DNA of 12,963 nt, taken from assembly GCA_947167435.1 (NCBI GenBank), contig CAMVIC010000017.1, positions 1 through 12,963 on the forward strand, read 5' to 3'. The notes beneath the pieces are model-generated. The model was given only the letters and a program-made list of their open reading frames with translations, made no database searches and was not told where the DNA came from. This document shows positions 6,612-12,438 of the stretch, piece by piece. The DNA comes from an uncultured Clostridia bacterium (GTDB taxonomy: Bacteria > Bacillota_A > Clostridia > Oscillospirales > Oscillospiraceae). Both the position numbers and the translations under genes were made by a program. Position 1 is the stretch's first letter. The number at the start of each line of letters is the position of its first letter.

Positions 6612-6666
6612 GGAGTGTCCCCCTGCCTTTCCAAGAAAAAATGTCCTGCCGGACGGCAAGACACAC

Positions 6667-6692
6667 AAAAACCGGGCGCGCTTTCGCGCACC
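6667..6692 (-). terminator. Attenuator terminator in the pyrR leader
   Basis: On the minus strand GGTGCGC, loop GAAA, GCGCGCC (6692-6675, one U-G pair), then CGG and TTTTT (6671-6667). It sits between the PyrR-binding motif and the pyrR ribosome binding site. Confidence 0.75.
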
Positions 6693-6712
6693 TTCGCTAT
6701 GGACGATCTTGC

Positions 6713-6728
6713 CGGTCTCTCTGTACCG
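6713..6728 (-). promoter_or_regulatory. PyrR-binding loop
   Basis: On the minus strand CGGT, ACAGAGAG, ACCG. A short stem presents a loop with the CAGAGAG core found in PyrR-binding loops of Bacillus and relatives. It starts about 25 nt into the leader RNA and about 20 nt before the attenuator terminator. The exact antiterminator pairing is not clear to me. Confidence 0.7.
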
Positions 6729-6757
6729 AGGCTTAAAAATCTGTTTTTCCGAGGCTC

Positions 6758-6786
6758 AGTATACGGCAGAAACCGGCAAAATGCAA
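6758..6786 (-). promoter_or_regulatory. Promoter of pyrR-uraA
   Basis: On the minus strand TTGCAT (6786-6781), 17-bp spacer, TATACT (6763-6758). The predicted start near 6751 places the PyrR loop and attenuator in the leader. Confidence 0.7.
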
Positions 6787-6877
6787 GGCCGGATTTTCAC
6801 TTCGTCGCCTGCCATGAATTTGCCGGAGGCGGCAGACGGACTTTTGGTATGTTTTGCCGAAGAGTGGCACAGCGCGA

Positions 6878-6914
6878 AGCCGGAGGGGACGGCAGAGCGC
6901 CGCCCCCTCCGGCT
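6878..6914 (-). terminator. Long GC-rich hairpin after the RraA-family gene
   Basis: AGCCGGAGGGG (6878-6888) pairs with CCCCTCCGGCT (6904-6914); after one mismatch CGGC pairs with GCCG. It starts about 10 bp after the stop on the minus strand. No U-tract follows, so it may be a 3'-end-stabilising or Rho-assisted structure rather than a classic terminator. Confidence 0.5.
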
Positions 6915-6924
6915 CCGGTGCACT

Positions 6925-7608
6925 TCAGTGAAAGCTGCCTCCCCGCTTGAGAAAGGCTTCCGTATAGAGCTCTCTGTGGCGCTGCTCCTCATAGGTGCCG
7001 GCCTTCATCTGCTTCATCTCATCCTGTTCCATGGCCAGGTTCCGCCGGGCGGCGTCGAGAAGCTCCGCCGCGTCTAGGCGGGGAATCACGACCAGACCGT
7101 CGGAATCGCCAACCAGCAGATCACCGGGCATCACAACCTGACCGCCGCAGACGACGGGGACGTTGATCTCCCCAGGGCCCTCGCGGTAAGGCCCCAGAGG
7201 CGTGGCGGCCACGGCGAAGACGGGAAGGGGACTGCTTCGGATATCGTCCAGATCCCGTACGGCTCCGTTGACTACAAAGCCGCCCAGACGCCGCTCCTCC
7301 GCATAGGCCAGCATCATGCCGCCCAGCAGGGCGCGGTCGGCGTAGCCGGCGCCGTCGATGACGATAATGTCCCCCGGCTGGGCATAGTCCAGTGCCATAT
7401 GGGCCATCAGGTTGTCTCCGGCAGGGACCTTTACGGTAAAAGCCGGCCCGATCAGGGGAATCTGGTTATAGGAACGGATCCCTCCGAACATGCAGTTCAT
7501 GCGTTTGACACAGTCCCCGATGTTGCTGCTGGGAATCTCGCGGTAGGCCTCAATCAGGGCGGCGTCCGGCCGCTCGATATCCAGAAAAGCACGGAATCCT
7601 ATCGGCAT
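6925..7608 (-). CDS. RraA-family protein (4-hydroxy-4-methyl-2-oxoglutarate/HMG aldolase-like)
   Basis: A 227-residue soluble protein of the RraA/MenG fold (COG0684). Members cleave 4-hydroxy-2-oxo acids to pyruvate or decarboxylate oxaloacetate with a divalent metal. Visible family features are SSNIGDCV near residues 27-34, GPAFTVK (54-60), PGDIIVIDGAG (78-88), LLGGMML (94-100, substrate loop), VVNGAVRDLDDI (112-123, with the catalytic Arg118 and metal-associated Asp119) and GDLLVGDSDGLVVIP (162-176). The C-terminal 45 residues form a charged helical tail common in bacterial members. GGAGGA precedes the ATG by 6 nt. It is divergent from an Ldh_2-type dehydrogenase; the pair probably processes one hydroxy/keto-acid. 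True RraA (RNase E inhibitor) function is unlikely in a Firmicute. Confidence 0.88.
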   Translation of the reverse strand: MPIGFRAFLDIERPDAALIEAYREIPSSNIGDCVKRMNCMFGGIRSYNQIPLIGPAFTVKVPAGDNLMAHMALDYAQPGDIIVIDGAGYADRALLGGMMLAYAEERRLGGFVVNGAVRDLDDIRSSPLPVFAVAATPLGPYREGPGEINVPVVCGGQVVMPGDLLVGDSDGLVVIPRLDAAELLDAARRNLAMEQDEMKQMKAGTYEEQRHRELYTEAFLKRGGSFH

Positions 7609-7643
7609 GGTGCGTCCTCCTTTGCAAGCTGCGTTTCTTTCTG

Positions 7644-7680
7644 CTTACCGTTACTCTACCGCGTTTCCCGGCAAAAATCA
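7644..7680 (-). promoter_or_regulatory. Promoter of the RraA-family gene
   Basis: On the minus strand TTGATT, 17-bp spacer and TAGAGT within this interval, about 40 bp upstream of the ATG. It lies close to the inverted-repeat operator candidate at 7693-7722. Confidence 0.5.
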
Positions 7681-7692
7681 ATTCACAATTGC

Positions 7693-7722
7693 GTCAGAAA
7701 CTTTGTCCGGCCCGTTTCTGAC
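7693..7722. promoter_or_regulatory. Operator candidate in the divergent rraA/ldh intergenic region
   Basis: A perfect 9-bp inverted repeat, GTCAGAAAC (7693-7701) and GTTTCTGAC (7714-7722), with a 12-bp spacer. Half-site centres are 21 bp apart, two helical turns, as for a dimeric repressor or activator. It is just upstream of the rraA promoter and about 75 bp before the ldh -10. No regulator gene is adjacent. Confidence 0.55.
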
Positions 7723-7772
7723 CCGACAAGGCAGGGCAGGAAAAAGATTCGCCGCGGATCGGACAAAAGGAA

Positions 7773-7801
7773 TATACAGAAAAGCCCAGGTATGGTATAC
7801 T
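7773..7801 (+). promoter_or_regulatory. Extended -10 promoter of the Ldh_2-family gene
   Basis: TGG followed by TATACT (7796-7801) is an extended -10; the -35 region (TATACA, 7773-7778) is poor, which suggests activator dependence. The -10 overlaps a small palindrome (ATACT, CTG, AGTAT), a second possible regulatory site. Confidence 0.5.
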
Positions 7802-7833
7802 CTGAGTATCCTGAAAATACTGGAGGCGCGCTT

Positions 7834-8892
7834 ATGATCCACCTTTCTTACGAGCAGGAAATCACCCTCATCAAACGTCTGGTCATGGCACAAAACGTTC
7901 CGGAAGAAGACGCCGCCTCGCTGGCCGCGGTGGTCACACACTCTGATTTTACCGGCACCTATTCCCACGGGCTGTCCCGCCTGTGCATCTATCTGCGGCA
8001 GTATATGGCAGGCGCCCTGGTGGCGCGGCCGGACTTTCGCTGCGTGAAGGATTCGGATGCCTCCCTCGCCTTCGACTGCGGCGGCGGCTCCGGCATTGTG
8101 GCGGTGAACCGTGTCTATGACGCGGTGCTGGAGCGTGCCCGCAGGTTCGGCGTGGCCGCGGGCGTCGGCCGCAACAGCGCGAATATCGGCTGCGGCGGCT
8201 ATTACGGCCACCGCATGGCGGAGGACAACGTAATCGGCATCGTCGTCAGCAACACCTATCCCTGCATGGCACCCTACGGCGGCGCGGACCGGCTTATCGG
8301 CACAAACCCCATCATTCTCGGCTGTCCCACCACAAACCCGGACCGCCCGATCGTCATTGACGTCTCCACCAGCGGCGTCGCCATCGGCAAGGTTCAGGCC
8401 TATCGCCGGGAGAACCGGGAGATGCCCGCAGGCTGGGCAAACGACTATGACGGGAACCCGACCACCGATCCCCATACCGCCTACTGCGTCCGCCCCATGG
8501 GCGACCACAAGGGCTACGGCCTTGCGGTGTTCGTCGACATGTTCGGCGGCGTCCTGTCCGACGCCCTCACAAGCCCCGAGATTCCCTTCGTGGAGGACAT
8601 GCAGCCCGAGAAGACCGGCTTTGCCGTAATTCTGCTGGATATTGCGCATTTCATCGACGTGGACCGCTTCAAGGAGCATGCATCGCTCTATGCCTCTCTG
8701 ATCAAGAACAGCCGCACCGCCACCGGCGTGAAGGAGATCTTCATGCCCGGAGAGATCGAGGCCAGGCTCATCGAAGAGCGCAAGGTCACCGGACTTGATT
8801 TTTCTGACGCCCTGGAGGCGGAACTCACGGATCTGGCCCGCCAGAGCGGCGCCCTGGGCGAGTCGGGCGTACTGGCGGATCTGCTTGCGTAG
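7834..8892 (+). CDS. Ldh_2-family NAD(P)-dependent malate/L-lactate-type dehydrogenase (PF02615)
   Basis: A 352-residue cytoplasmic oxidoreductase that interconverts 2-hydroxy and 2-oxo acids (malate, lactate, ureidoglycolate and diketogulonate are family substrates). Visible features are DFTGTYSHGLSR with the conserved Ser44-His45-Gly46, MAPYGGADRLIGTNP (145-159) in the cofactor region, VIDVSTSGVAIGK (175-187), DYDGNPTTDP (205-214) and DHKGYG (225-230). The usual NSxHxG motif reads NSANIG (114-119), with Asn117 where many members have His, so substrate choice may be altered. GGAGG precedes the ATG by 7 nt; longer open reading in frame has no ribosome binding site. It is divergently paired with the RraA-family aldolase. 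The precise substrate cannot be told. Confidence 0.9.
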   Translation: MIHLSYEQEITLIKRLVMAQNVPEEDAASLAAVVTHSDFTGTYSHGLSRLCIYLRQYMAGALVARPDFRCVKDSDASLAFDCGGGSGIVAVNRVYDAVLERARRFGVAAGVGRNSANIGCGGYYGHRMAEDNVIGIVVSNTYPCMAPYGGADRLIGTNPIILGCPTTNPDRPIVIDVSTSGVAIGKVQAYRRENREMPAGWANDYDGNPTTDPHTAYCVRPMGDHKGYGLAVFVDMFGGVLSDALTSPEIPFVEDMQPEKTGFAVILLDIAHFIDVDRFKEHASLYASLIKNSRTATGVKEIFMPGEIEARLIEERKVTGLDFSDALEAELTDLARQSGALGESGVLADLLA

Positions 8893-9256
8893 TAAGAATA
8901 CTTATTCTATTCAACTACCCTCAAAAAACTGGCAAGTTCATCGCATAATTTCATTGGACATTTCATTGGCCAAAACGCAGCTTTACATCTCGGATTATTG
9001 TCTCGATTTCGAGACAGTTGAAAACAGTGAAATAAGAATCCGAACCAACTGCAAGTCTGCATGGGGTGAGCGCGAGAGAGGATGGGAGTCCCCTTTCGCA
9101 TTTGAGCGAAGCGGATCATCTCCCGTACGGGACTCGGCGGCATTTTGTTTTCCTTTGCGTGAGACAGGAAAACAAAATCAAGGTATTCACCGGTGTGCGC
9201 ACCGGTTCATGAAGCCGCCCCCGGCGGCTTCGGACATGATTCGAGTCCCGTACGGA
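8893..9256. other. Non-coding palindrome-rich island with tRNA-Glu T-arm fragments
   Basis: No gene is credible here. Hairpins from left to right: TCGGATT (8990-8996) with AATCCGA (9037-9043), enclosing TGTCTCG/CGAGACA (8999-9016); TTCGC/GCGAA (about 9095-9110); ATTTTGTTTTCCT with its perfect complement (9142-9154 and 9166-9178, 13 bp); ACCGGTG/CACCGGT (9189-9206); GAAGCCGCC/GGCGGCTTC (9211-9231). A 15-bp piece of the tRNA-Glu T-arm, CCCGTACGGGACTCG, is repeated at 9122-9136, and an inverted 14-bp copy is at 9242-9255. It resembles a decayed integration or repeat site next to a tRNA gene. Confidence 0.5.
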
Positions 9257-9293
9257 CAAAAAACAAGCCCCACCGAAGTGGAGCCTGTTTTTT
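9257..9293 (-). terminator. Terminator after tRNA-Glu
   Basis: On the minus strand an imperfect stem with a TTCG tetraloop (CCAC-TTCG-GTGG core, then GC/GC and ACA/TGT) ends in TTTTTTG, directly after the tRNA CCA end. Confidence 0.85.
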
Positions 9294-9368
9294 TGGTGAC
9301 CCGTACGGGACTCGAACCCATGTTACCGCCGTGAAAGGGCGGTGTCTTAACCACTTGACCAACGGGCC
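9294..9368 (-). tRNA. tRNA-Glu (UUC)
   Basis: 75 nt with encoded CCA. The acceptor stem GGCCCGT pairs with ACGGGTC (one G-U), the anticodon loop CTTTCAC is framed by CCGCC/GGCGG giving anticodon TTC, and the T-loop is TTCGAGT. It is second in a minus-strand pair behind tRNA-Met. Confidence 0.95.
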
Positions 9369-9369
9369 A

Positions 9370-9402
9370 AAGAAAAAGCGCAGTGGAATTGCTGCGCTTT
9401 TT
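9370..9402 (-). terminator. Hairpin with U-tract between tRNA-Met and tRNA-Glu
   Basis: An 11-bp stem, AAAAAGCGCAG (9373-9383) with CTGCGCTTTTT (9392-9402), loop of 8 nt. It begins directly after the tRNA-Met CCA and ends 4 bases before tRNA-Glu. It has the form of a bidirectional intrinsic terminator. Confidence 0.75.
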
Positions 9403-9479
9403 TGGTAGCGGCACCTGGATTCGAACCGGGGACACTGCGGGTATGAACCGCATGCTCTAGCCAACTGAGCTATGCCGCC
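9403..9479 (-). tRNA. tRNA-Met (CAU), elongator type
   Basis: 77 nt with encoded CCA. The acceptor GGCGGCA pairs with TGCCGCT (G-U at the first pair), and the anticodon arm TGCGG-TTCATAC-CCGCA gives CAT. Lack of the initiator features (C1-A72 mismatch, GGG/CCC anticodon-stem pairs) points to elongator Met; tRNA-Ile2 is a less likely alternative. Confidence 0.9.
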
Positions 9480-9509
9480 ATAATCTGTTTTTGCTGAACA
9501 GCAGAATGT

Positions 9510-9538
9510 ATTTTAGCAGAGGGAAGGCCGCTTGTCAA
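9510..9538 (-). promoter_or_regulatory. Promoter of tRNA-Met/tRNA-Glu
   Basis: On the minus strand a consensus TTGACA (9538-9533), 17-bp spacer, TAAAAT (9515-9510), about 30 bp upstream of tRNA-Met. Confidence 0.85.
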
Positions 9539-9587
9539 CCGGTTTTTTCGATTTTCAGGAGTTTTTCAAAGAAAATTAAAAATACTC

Positions 9588-9616
9588 TTGAAATCTGCGG
9601 ACGGATATGCTATATT
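9588..9616 (+). promoter_or_regulatory. Promoter of tRNA-Val
   Basis: TTGAAA (9588-9593), 17-bp spacer, TATATT (9611-9616), ending 11 bp before the tRNA. Confidence 0.85.
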
Positions 9617-9627
9617 AATCGAGCTAC

Positions 9628-9704
9628 GGAGGGTTAGCTCAGCTGGTTAGAGCGTCCGCCTCACACGCGGAAGGTCGACGGTTCGAGTCCGCCACTCTCC
9701 ACCA
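9628..9704 (+). tRNA. tRNA-Val (CAC)
   Basis: 77 nt with encoded CCA. The acceptor GGAGGGT pairs with ACTCTCC (one G-U), the anticodon arm TCCGC-CTCACAC-GCGGA gives CAC, and the T-loop is TTCGAGT. It is a single-gene unit with its own promoter and terminator. Confidence 0.95.
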
Positions 9705-9743
9705 AAGTCCCTGAAATACCCAGTATTTCAGGGACTTTTCGTT
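9704..9743 (+). terminator. Terminator of tRNA-Val
   Basis: A 16-bp perfect stem, AAAGTCCCTGAAATAC (9704-9719) with GTATTTCAGGGACTTT (9723-9738), followed by TTCGTTT. It overlaps the last base of the CCA end. Confidence 0.9.
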
Positions 9744-9747
9744 TATC

Positions 9748-9767
9748 GTGCCACAAATTGTGCCACA
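9748..9767. repeat. 12-nt tandem repeat, possible integrase 3'-end scar
   Basis: GTGCCACA-AATT-GTGCCACA. Read on the minus strand it encodes CGTI twice, within ICGTICGTINEKS. This resembles C-terminal tails I associate with clostridial tyrosine integrases that insert at tRNA genes, and it lies just past tRNA-Val. No integrase body remains here; low confidence. Confidence 0.3.
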
Positions 9768-9795
9768 GATTTCGGGGATTATAGAATAGCTGCTA

Positions 9796-9824
9796 TTGTA
9801 TCCTGCCGGTAGAAAAGGTAATCT
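9796..9824 (+). promoter_or_regulatory. Candidate promoter of the SpoIIE-type phosphatase gene
   Basis: TTGTAT (9796-9801), 17-bp spacer, TAATCT (9819-9824), about 37 bp before the ATG. It is a moderate match only. Confidence 0.4.
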
Positions 9825-9860
9825 GACAGACGTATTTGGCATCCGGAAGAGGTGACAGGG

Positions 9861-11585
9861 ATGGGAAACAGACATTTATCGCTGACGGTAAAGGTGAATC
9901 TCCTGATCGTGGCGCTGGTCCTTCTGAGCTCCGCGCTGTTTTTTGCAAGCAGCGAGCGGGCTTTCCAACAGGCGGTGTTCGATCCCTGCACCAGGAAACT
10001 GGAGCAGGCCCAGACCGGAACAAAAACACTGGAGCCGTATTTGAAATCCTTCCGGCACTATATCGGCACGGAGGAGTTGGCTGCAGTGCTGGCCCAAAAC
10101 GCCGGGGACAGGACGCTGCTCAGGGAGTGGATGGAGCAGCAGCCCTCCATGGATGCCGATACCGGGACAGACACCCTGCTGGGCGACTATGACCGCTTTT
10201 ATTCGCTCATGGAGGCCCTCTGCGGCCACAACGGGACCGACGCCTCGATCGTACAGGTCGAGAAAGGCGGGAAGACTTACATGGTCTGTTTTAACAACAG
10301 AAATACCTATTTCCTGGCCCAGATAGGGATGAGCGATACGCTGGAATTCTTCGGCGTGGAGGAGGCCTTCCTGTCCCCGGAGGATTTCACTGAACCGGCA
10401 ATCCATGAGGATGGAGACTTCTGCTATATGGTCCGCTGCACGCAGCTTGACCTGGGTGAGGACGCACGGATGAATCTGTGGATGATGCTCGACATGACGG
10501 ACGAGGTCCAGGGGCACAGGCAGTTTATCCTGAGGAGTGTCCTGTTCGCCCTGGGGCTGACGGTGACGGCCTCCGTTGTCAGCATCCTGCTGATGCGGCG
10601 CTTCGTGACAGAACCGATTCAGCGTCTGGCGGAGGCGACGAAGGACTTTGTGCCGGAGGAGGACGGAACCTATTCCGGGGAGAAGGTCATCAGGGCAGAT
10701 ATACACAGCCGGGATGAGATCGGCGAACTGCATCGGGATATTCGCACCATGCAGGAAGGCATCGTGGAAAACACCCGGAAGCTGGCCCAGATGACGGCGG
10801 AAAAGGAACGCGTCCGGACCGAACTGGACATGGCGGCCGGGATTCAGTCCGGCGCGCTGCCAAATGTTTTTCCCGCGTTTCCGGACCGCACGGACTTCAG
10901 CGTCTACGCCACCATGACTCCCGCCAAGGCGGTAGGCGGCGATTTTTATGATTTCTTCCTGGTCGACGATACGCACCTGGGCATCGTGATGGCGGACGTG
11001 TCTGACAAGGGCGTGCCCGCGGCCCTGTACATGATGACCTCAAAAACCCTGGTGAAGATCTACGCAAAGATGAAGCTGAGTCCGCCGGAAACCCTGCGCA
11101 GAACCAACGAATGGCTTTGCACGAACAACGAGTCCGCCATGTTCTGTACCATATGGTTCGGTGTCCTGGACCTTTCCACCGGCGTTATCACCGCCGTGAA
11201 CGCGGGGCATGAATACCCCGTACTGAGAAACAGCGGAGGGGTGTTCCAACTGATTAAGGACAGGCACAGCATCTCGGTCGGAACGTTTGAGACGGCAAAG
11301 TTCAGAGAGTACGAGCTCCGCATGGCGCCCGGCGACAGGCTCTTCCTCTACACCGACGGGGTGCCGGAGGCGCAGAAGACCGACAGCAGAATGTTTGGGC
11401 TGGACCGCATGGTCTCGGCGCTGAACAGGGACCCCGACGCGCCGCTGGAACAGCTGCTGGGCAATGTCCGGGACGCGGTAGATGAATTCACCCAGGGCGC
11501 GAAGCAGTTCGACGACCTGACCATGCTCTGTCTGGAATACAGGGGAAAGCCGGTCCGGTCGGAGGCGGAGGACGCAGAGGCATGA
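9861..11585 (+). CDS. Membrane-anchored SpoIIE/RsbU-type PP2C serine phosphatase with extracytoplasmic sensor and HAMP
   Basis: A 574-residue sensor phosphatase expected to dephosphorylate an anti-sigma-factor antagonist (STAS protein) or similar partner in response to an external cue. Layout: transmembrane helix 10-28; extracytoplasmic domain about 30-220 (dCache-like in position, Cys at 43, 121, 143, 188 and 193); second helix 223-245; HAMP about 249-305; coiled linker 300-328; SpoIIE phosphatase domain 329-562. Metal-binding residues are visible: GGDFYDF (359-365, Asp361), ADVSDKG (378-384, Asp379), LYTDGVPEA (496-504, Asp499) and FDDLTML (550-556). ATG at 9861 is preferred to GTG at 9852 because GAGGTG then stands 6 nt upstream. 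No STAS, kinase or sigma gene is adjacent, so its partner lies elsewhere. Confidence 0.92.
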   Translation: MGNRHLSLTVKVNLLIVALVLLSSALFFASSERAFQQAVFDPCTRKLEQAQTGTKTLEPYLKSFRHYIGTEELAAVLAQNAGDRTLLREWMEQQPSMDADTGTDTLLGDYDRFYSLMEALCGHNGTDASIVQVEKGGKTYMVCFNNRNTYFLAQIGMSDTLEFFGVEEAFLSPEDFTEPAIHEDGDFCYMVRCTQLDLGEDARMNLWMMLDMTDEVQGHRQFILRSVLFALGLTVTASVVSILLMRRFVTEPIQRLAEATKDFVPEEDGTYSGEKVIRADIHSRDEIGELHRDIRTMQEGIVENTRKLAQMTAEKERVRTELDMAAGIQSGALPNVFPAFPDRTDFSVYATMTPAKAVGGDFYDFFLVDDTHLGIVMADVSDKGVPAALYMMTSKTLVKIYAKMKLSPPETLRRTNEWLCTNNESAMFCTIWFGVLDLSTGVITAVNAGHEYPVLRNSGGVFQLIKDRHSISVGTFETAKFREYELRMAPGDRLFLYTDGVPEAQKTDSRMFGLDRMVSALNRDPDAPLEQLLGNVRDAVDEFTQGAKQFDDLTMLCLEYRGKPVRSEAEDAEA

Positions 11586-11767
11586 TGAAACCCCCCCGGC
11601 CTTCCCGGCAAGGTGTTCAGTCTCCGCCGGATGATCGCGGGAGCCGTCGGCGGCACGGGGAAAAAACGCAGCCGGATCATGGAGGCAGGCTGGCCGGACA
11701 AACAGAAAACCCATGCAAAAGTGCCCTTCAGTTTGGCATTTAATCGGGTAAATCCCTTGTTTGCCCC

Positions 11768-11795
11768 TTGATTTTTCCGGGAATTGCTGTAAAAT
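11768..11795 (+). promoter_or_regulatory. Promoter of the phosphoribosyltransferase gene
   Basis: TTGATT (11768-11773), 16-bp spacer, TAAAAT (11790-11795), 41 bp before the ATG. No purine riboswitch is recognisable in the short leader. Confidence 0.6.
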
Positions 11796-11836
11796 AACTT
11801 TGTCTGATTTTGTGTGAATTCTGGAGGAATCTTACC

Positions 11837-12391
11837 ATGACCTATGAAATTGACATTGCCGGCTTAAAACGCGAGCTGCCTCTCTGCAAGGTTTCGGACG
11901 ACCTGTACATCGGCGCTTTCGTCATGTTCGGCGATGTGGAGCTGACCGTGCACTGCGCGACGGAGCTGCTCAAGCGCGCCCCTGAGTATGACTATCTGCT
12001 GGCCCCCGAGGCCAAGTCCATCCCCCTGCTGTACGAGATGGCCCGCCAGAGCGGCGCGGACGAATACTTCCTGGCCCGCAAAGGCCCGAAGGCCTATATG
12101 TCCGGTGTGTTTGAGGTCAATGTGAAGTCCATCACCACCATGGGTGTGCAGAAGCTGGTTATCGACACTGCCGACGCGGAGAAGATCAAGGGCAAACGGA
12201 TCCTGATCCTGGACGACGTGATCTCCACCGGCGAGTCTCTGCGCGCCACCGAGGAACTGGTCAGACAGGCCGGCGGCATCATTGCCGGCAAGATGGCCGT
12301 TCTGGCCGAGGGCGACGCCGCCAAGCGGGACGACATCATCGTTCTGGCCCCGCTGCCGCTGTTCAATGCCGACGGCACGGTGAAAGAGTAA
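11837..12391 (+). CDS. Adenine phosphoribosyltransferase-like type I PRTase
   Basis: A 184-residue cytoplasmic enzyme of the type I phosphoribosyltransferase fold, probably salvaging a purine base with PRPP. The PRPP loop is ILILDDVISTGES (122-134). LLAPEAKSIPLLYEMARQ (54-71) is the region that in adenine PRTases contacts the base and PRPP, and RKGPKAYM (81-88) corresponds to the flexible-loop segment. The DDVISTGES loop differs from the classical Apt form (EDLLATGGT), so xanthine or another 6-oxopurine is possible. Short APT-like proteins of this kind are common in clostridia. GGAGG lies 9 nt before the ATG; an upstream extension of the frame has no ribosome binding site. It is convergent with tadA. 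Confidence 0.82.
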   Translation: MTYEIDIAGLKRELPLCKVSDDLYIGAFVMFGDVELTVHCATELLKRAPEYDYLLAPEAKSIPLLYEMARQSGADEYFLARKGPKAYMSGVFEVNVKSITTMGVQKLVIDTADAEKIKGKRILILDDVISTGESLRATEELVRQAGGIIAGKMAVLAEGDAAKRDDIIVLAPLPLFNADGTVKE

Positions 12392-12406
12392 TATCGTTTT
12401 CAGAGT

Positions 12407-12438
12407 GAAACCGGGAAGGTCGATACCCTCCCGGTTTC
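12407..12438. terminator. Shared terminator of convergent PRTase gene and tadA
   Basis: GAAACCGGGA (12407-12416) pairs with TCCCGGTTTC (12429-12438); after one mismatch GGT pairs with ACC. The stem overlaps the first two bases of the tadA stop codon. The plus side is followed by AGCGTTT, a weak T-tract. Confidence 0.75.

Noticed and set aside
5181..6950. Long plus-strand open frame (589 codons) opposite uraA and pyrR
   Set aside because: His/Gly/Asp-rich antisense artefact of GC-rich coding DNA; it crosses two genes and the pyr leader.
7678..8679. 333-codon minus-strand frame opposite the Ldh_2 gene
   Set aside because: Antisense shadow with no ribosome binding site; the opposite strand has a clear PF02615 protein.
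9876..10976. 366-codon minus-strand frame opposite the phosphatase gene
   Set aside because: Composition is typical of antisense reading; the plus strand encodes recognisable HAMP and SpoIIE motifs.
11582..11743. 53-codon frame overlapping the phosphatase stop (ATGATGA)
   Set aside because: Pro/Arg/Gly-rich with no domain pattern and no ribosome binding site; probably chance.
11586..11836. Purine riboswitch before the phosphoribosyltransferase gene
   Set aside because: The leader after the promoter is only about 35 nt and shows no three-way-junction pattern.
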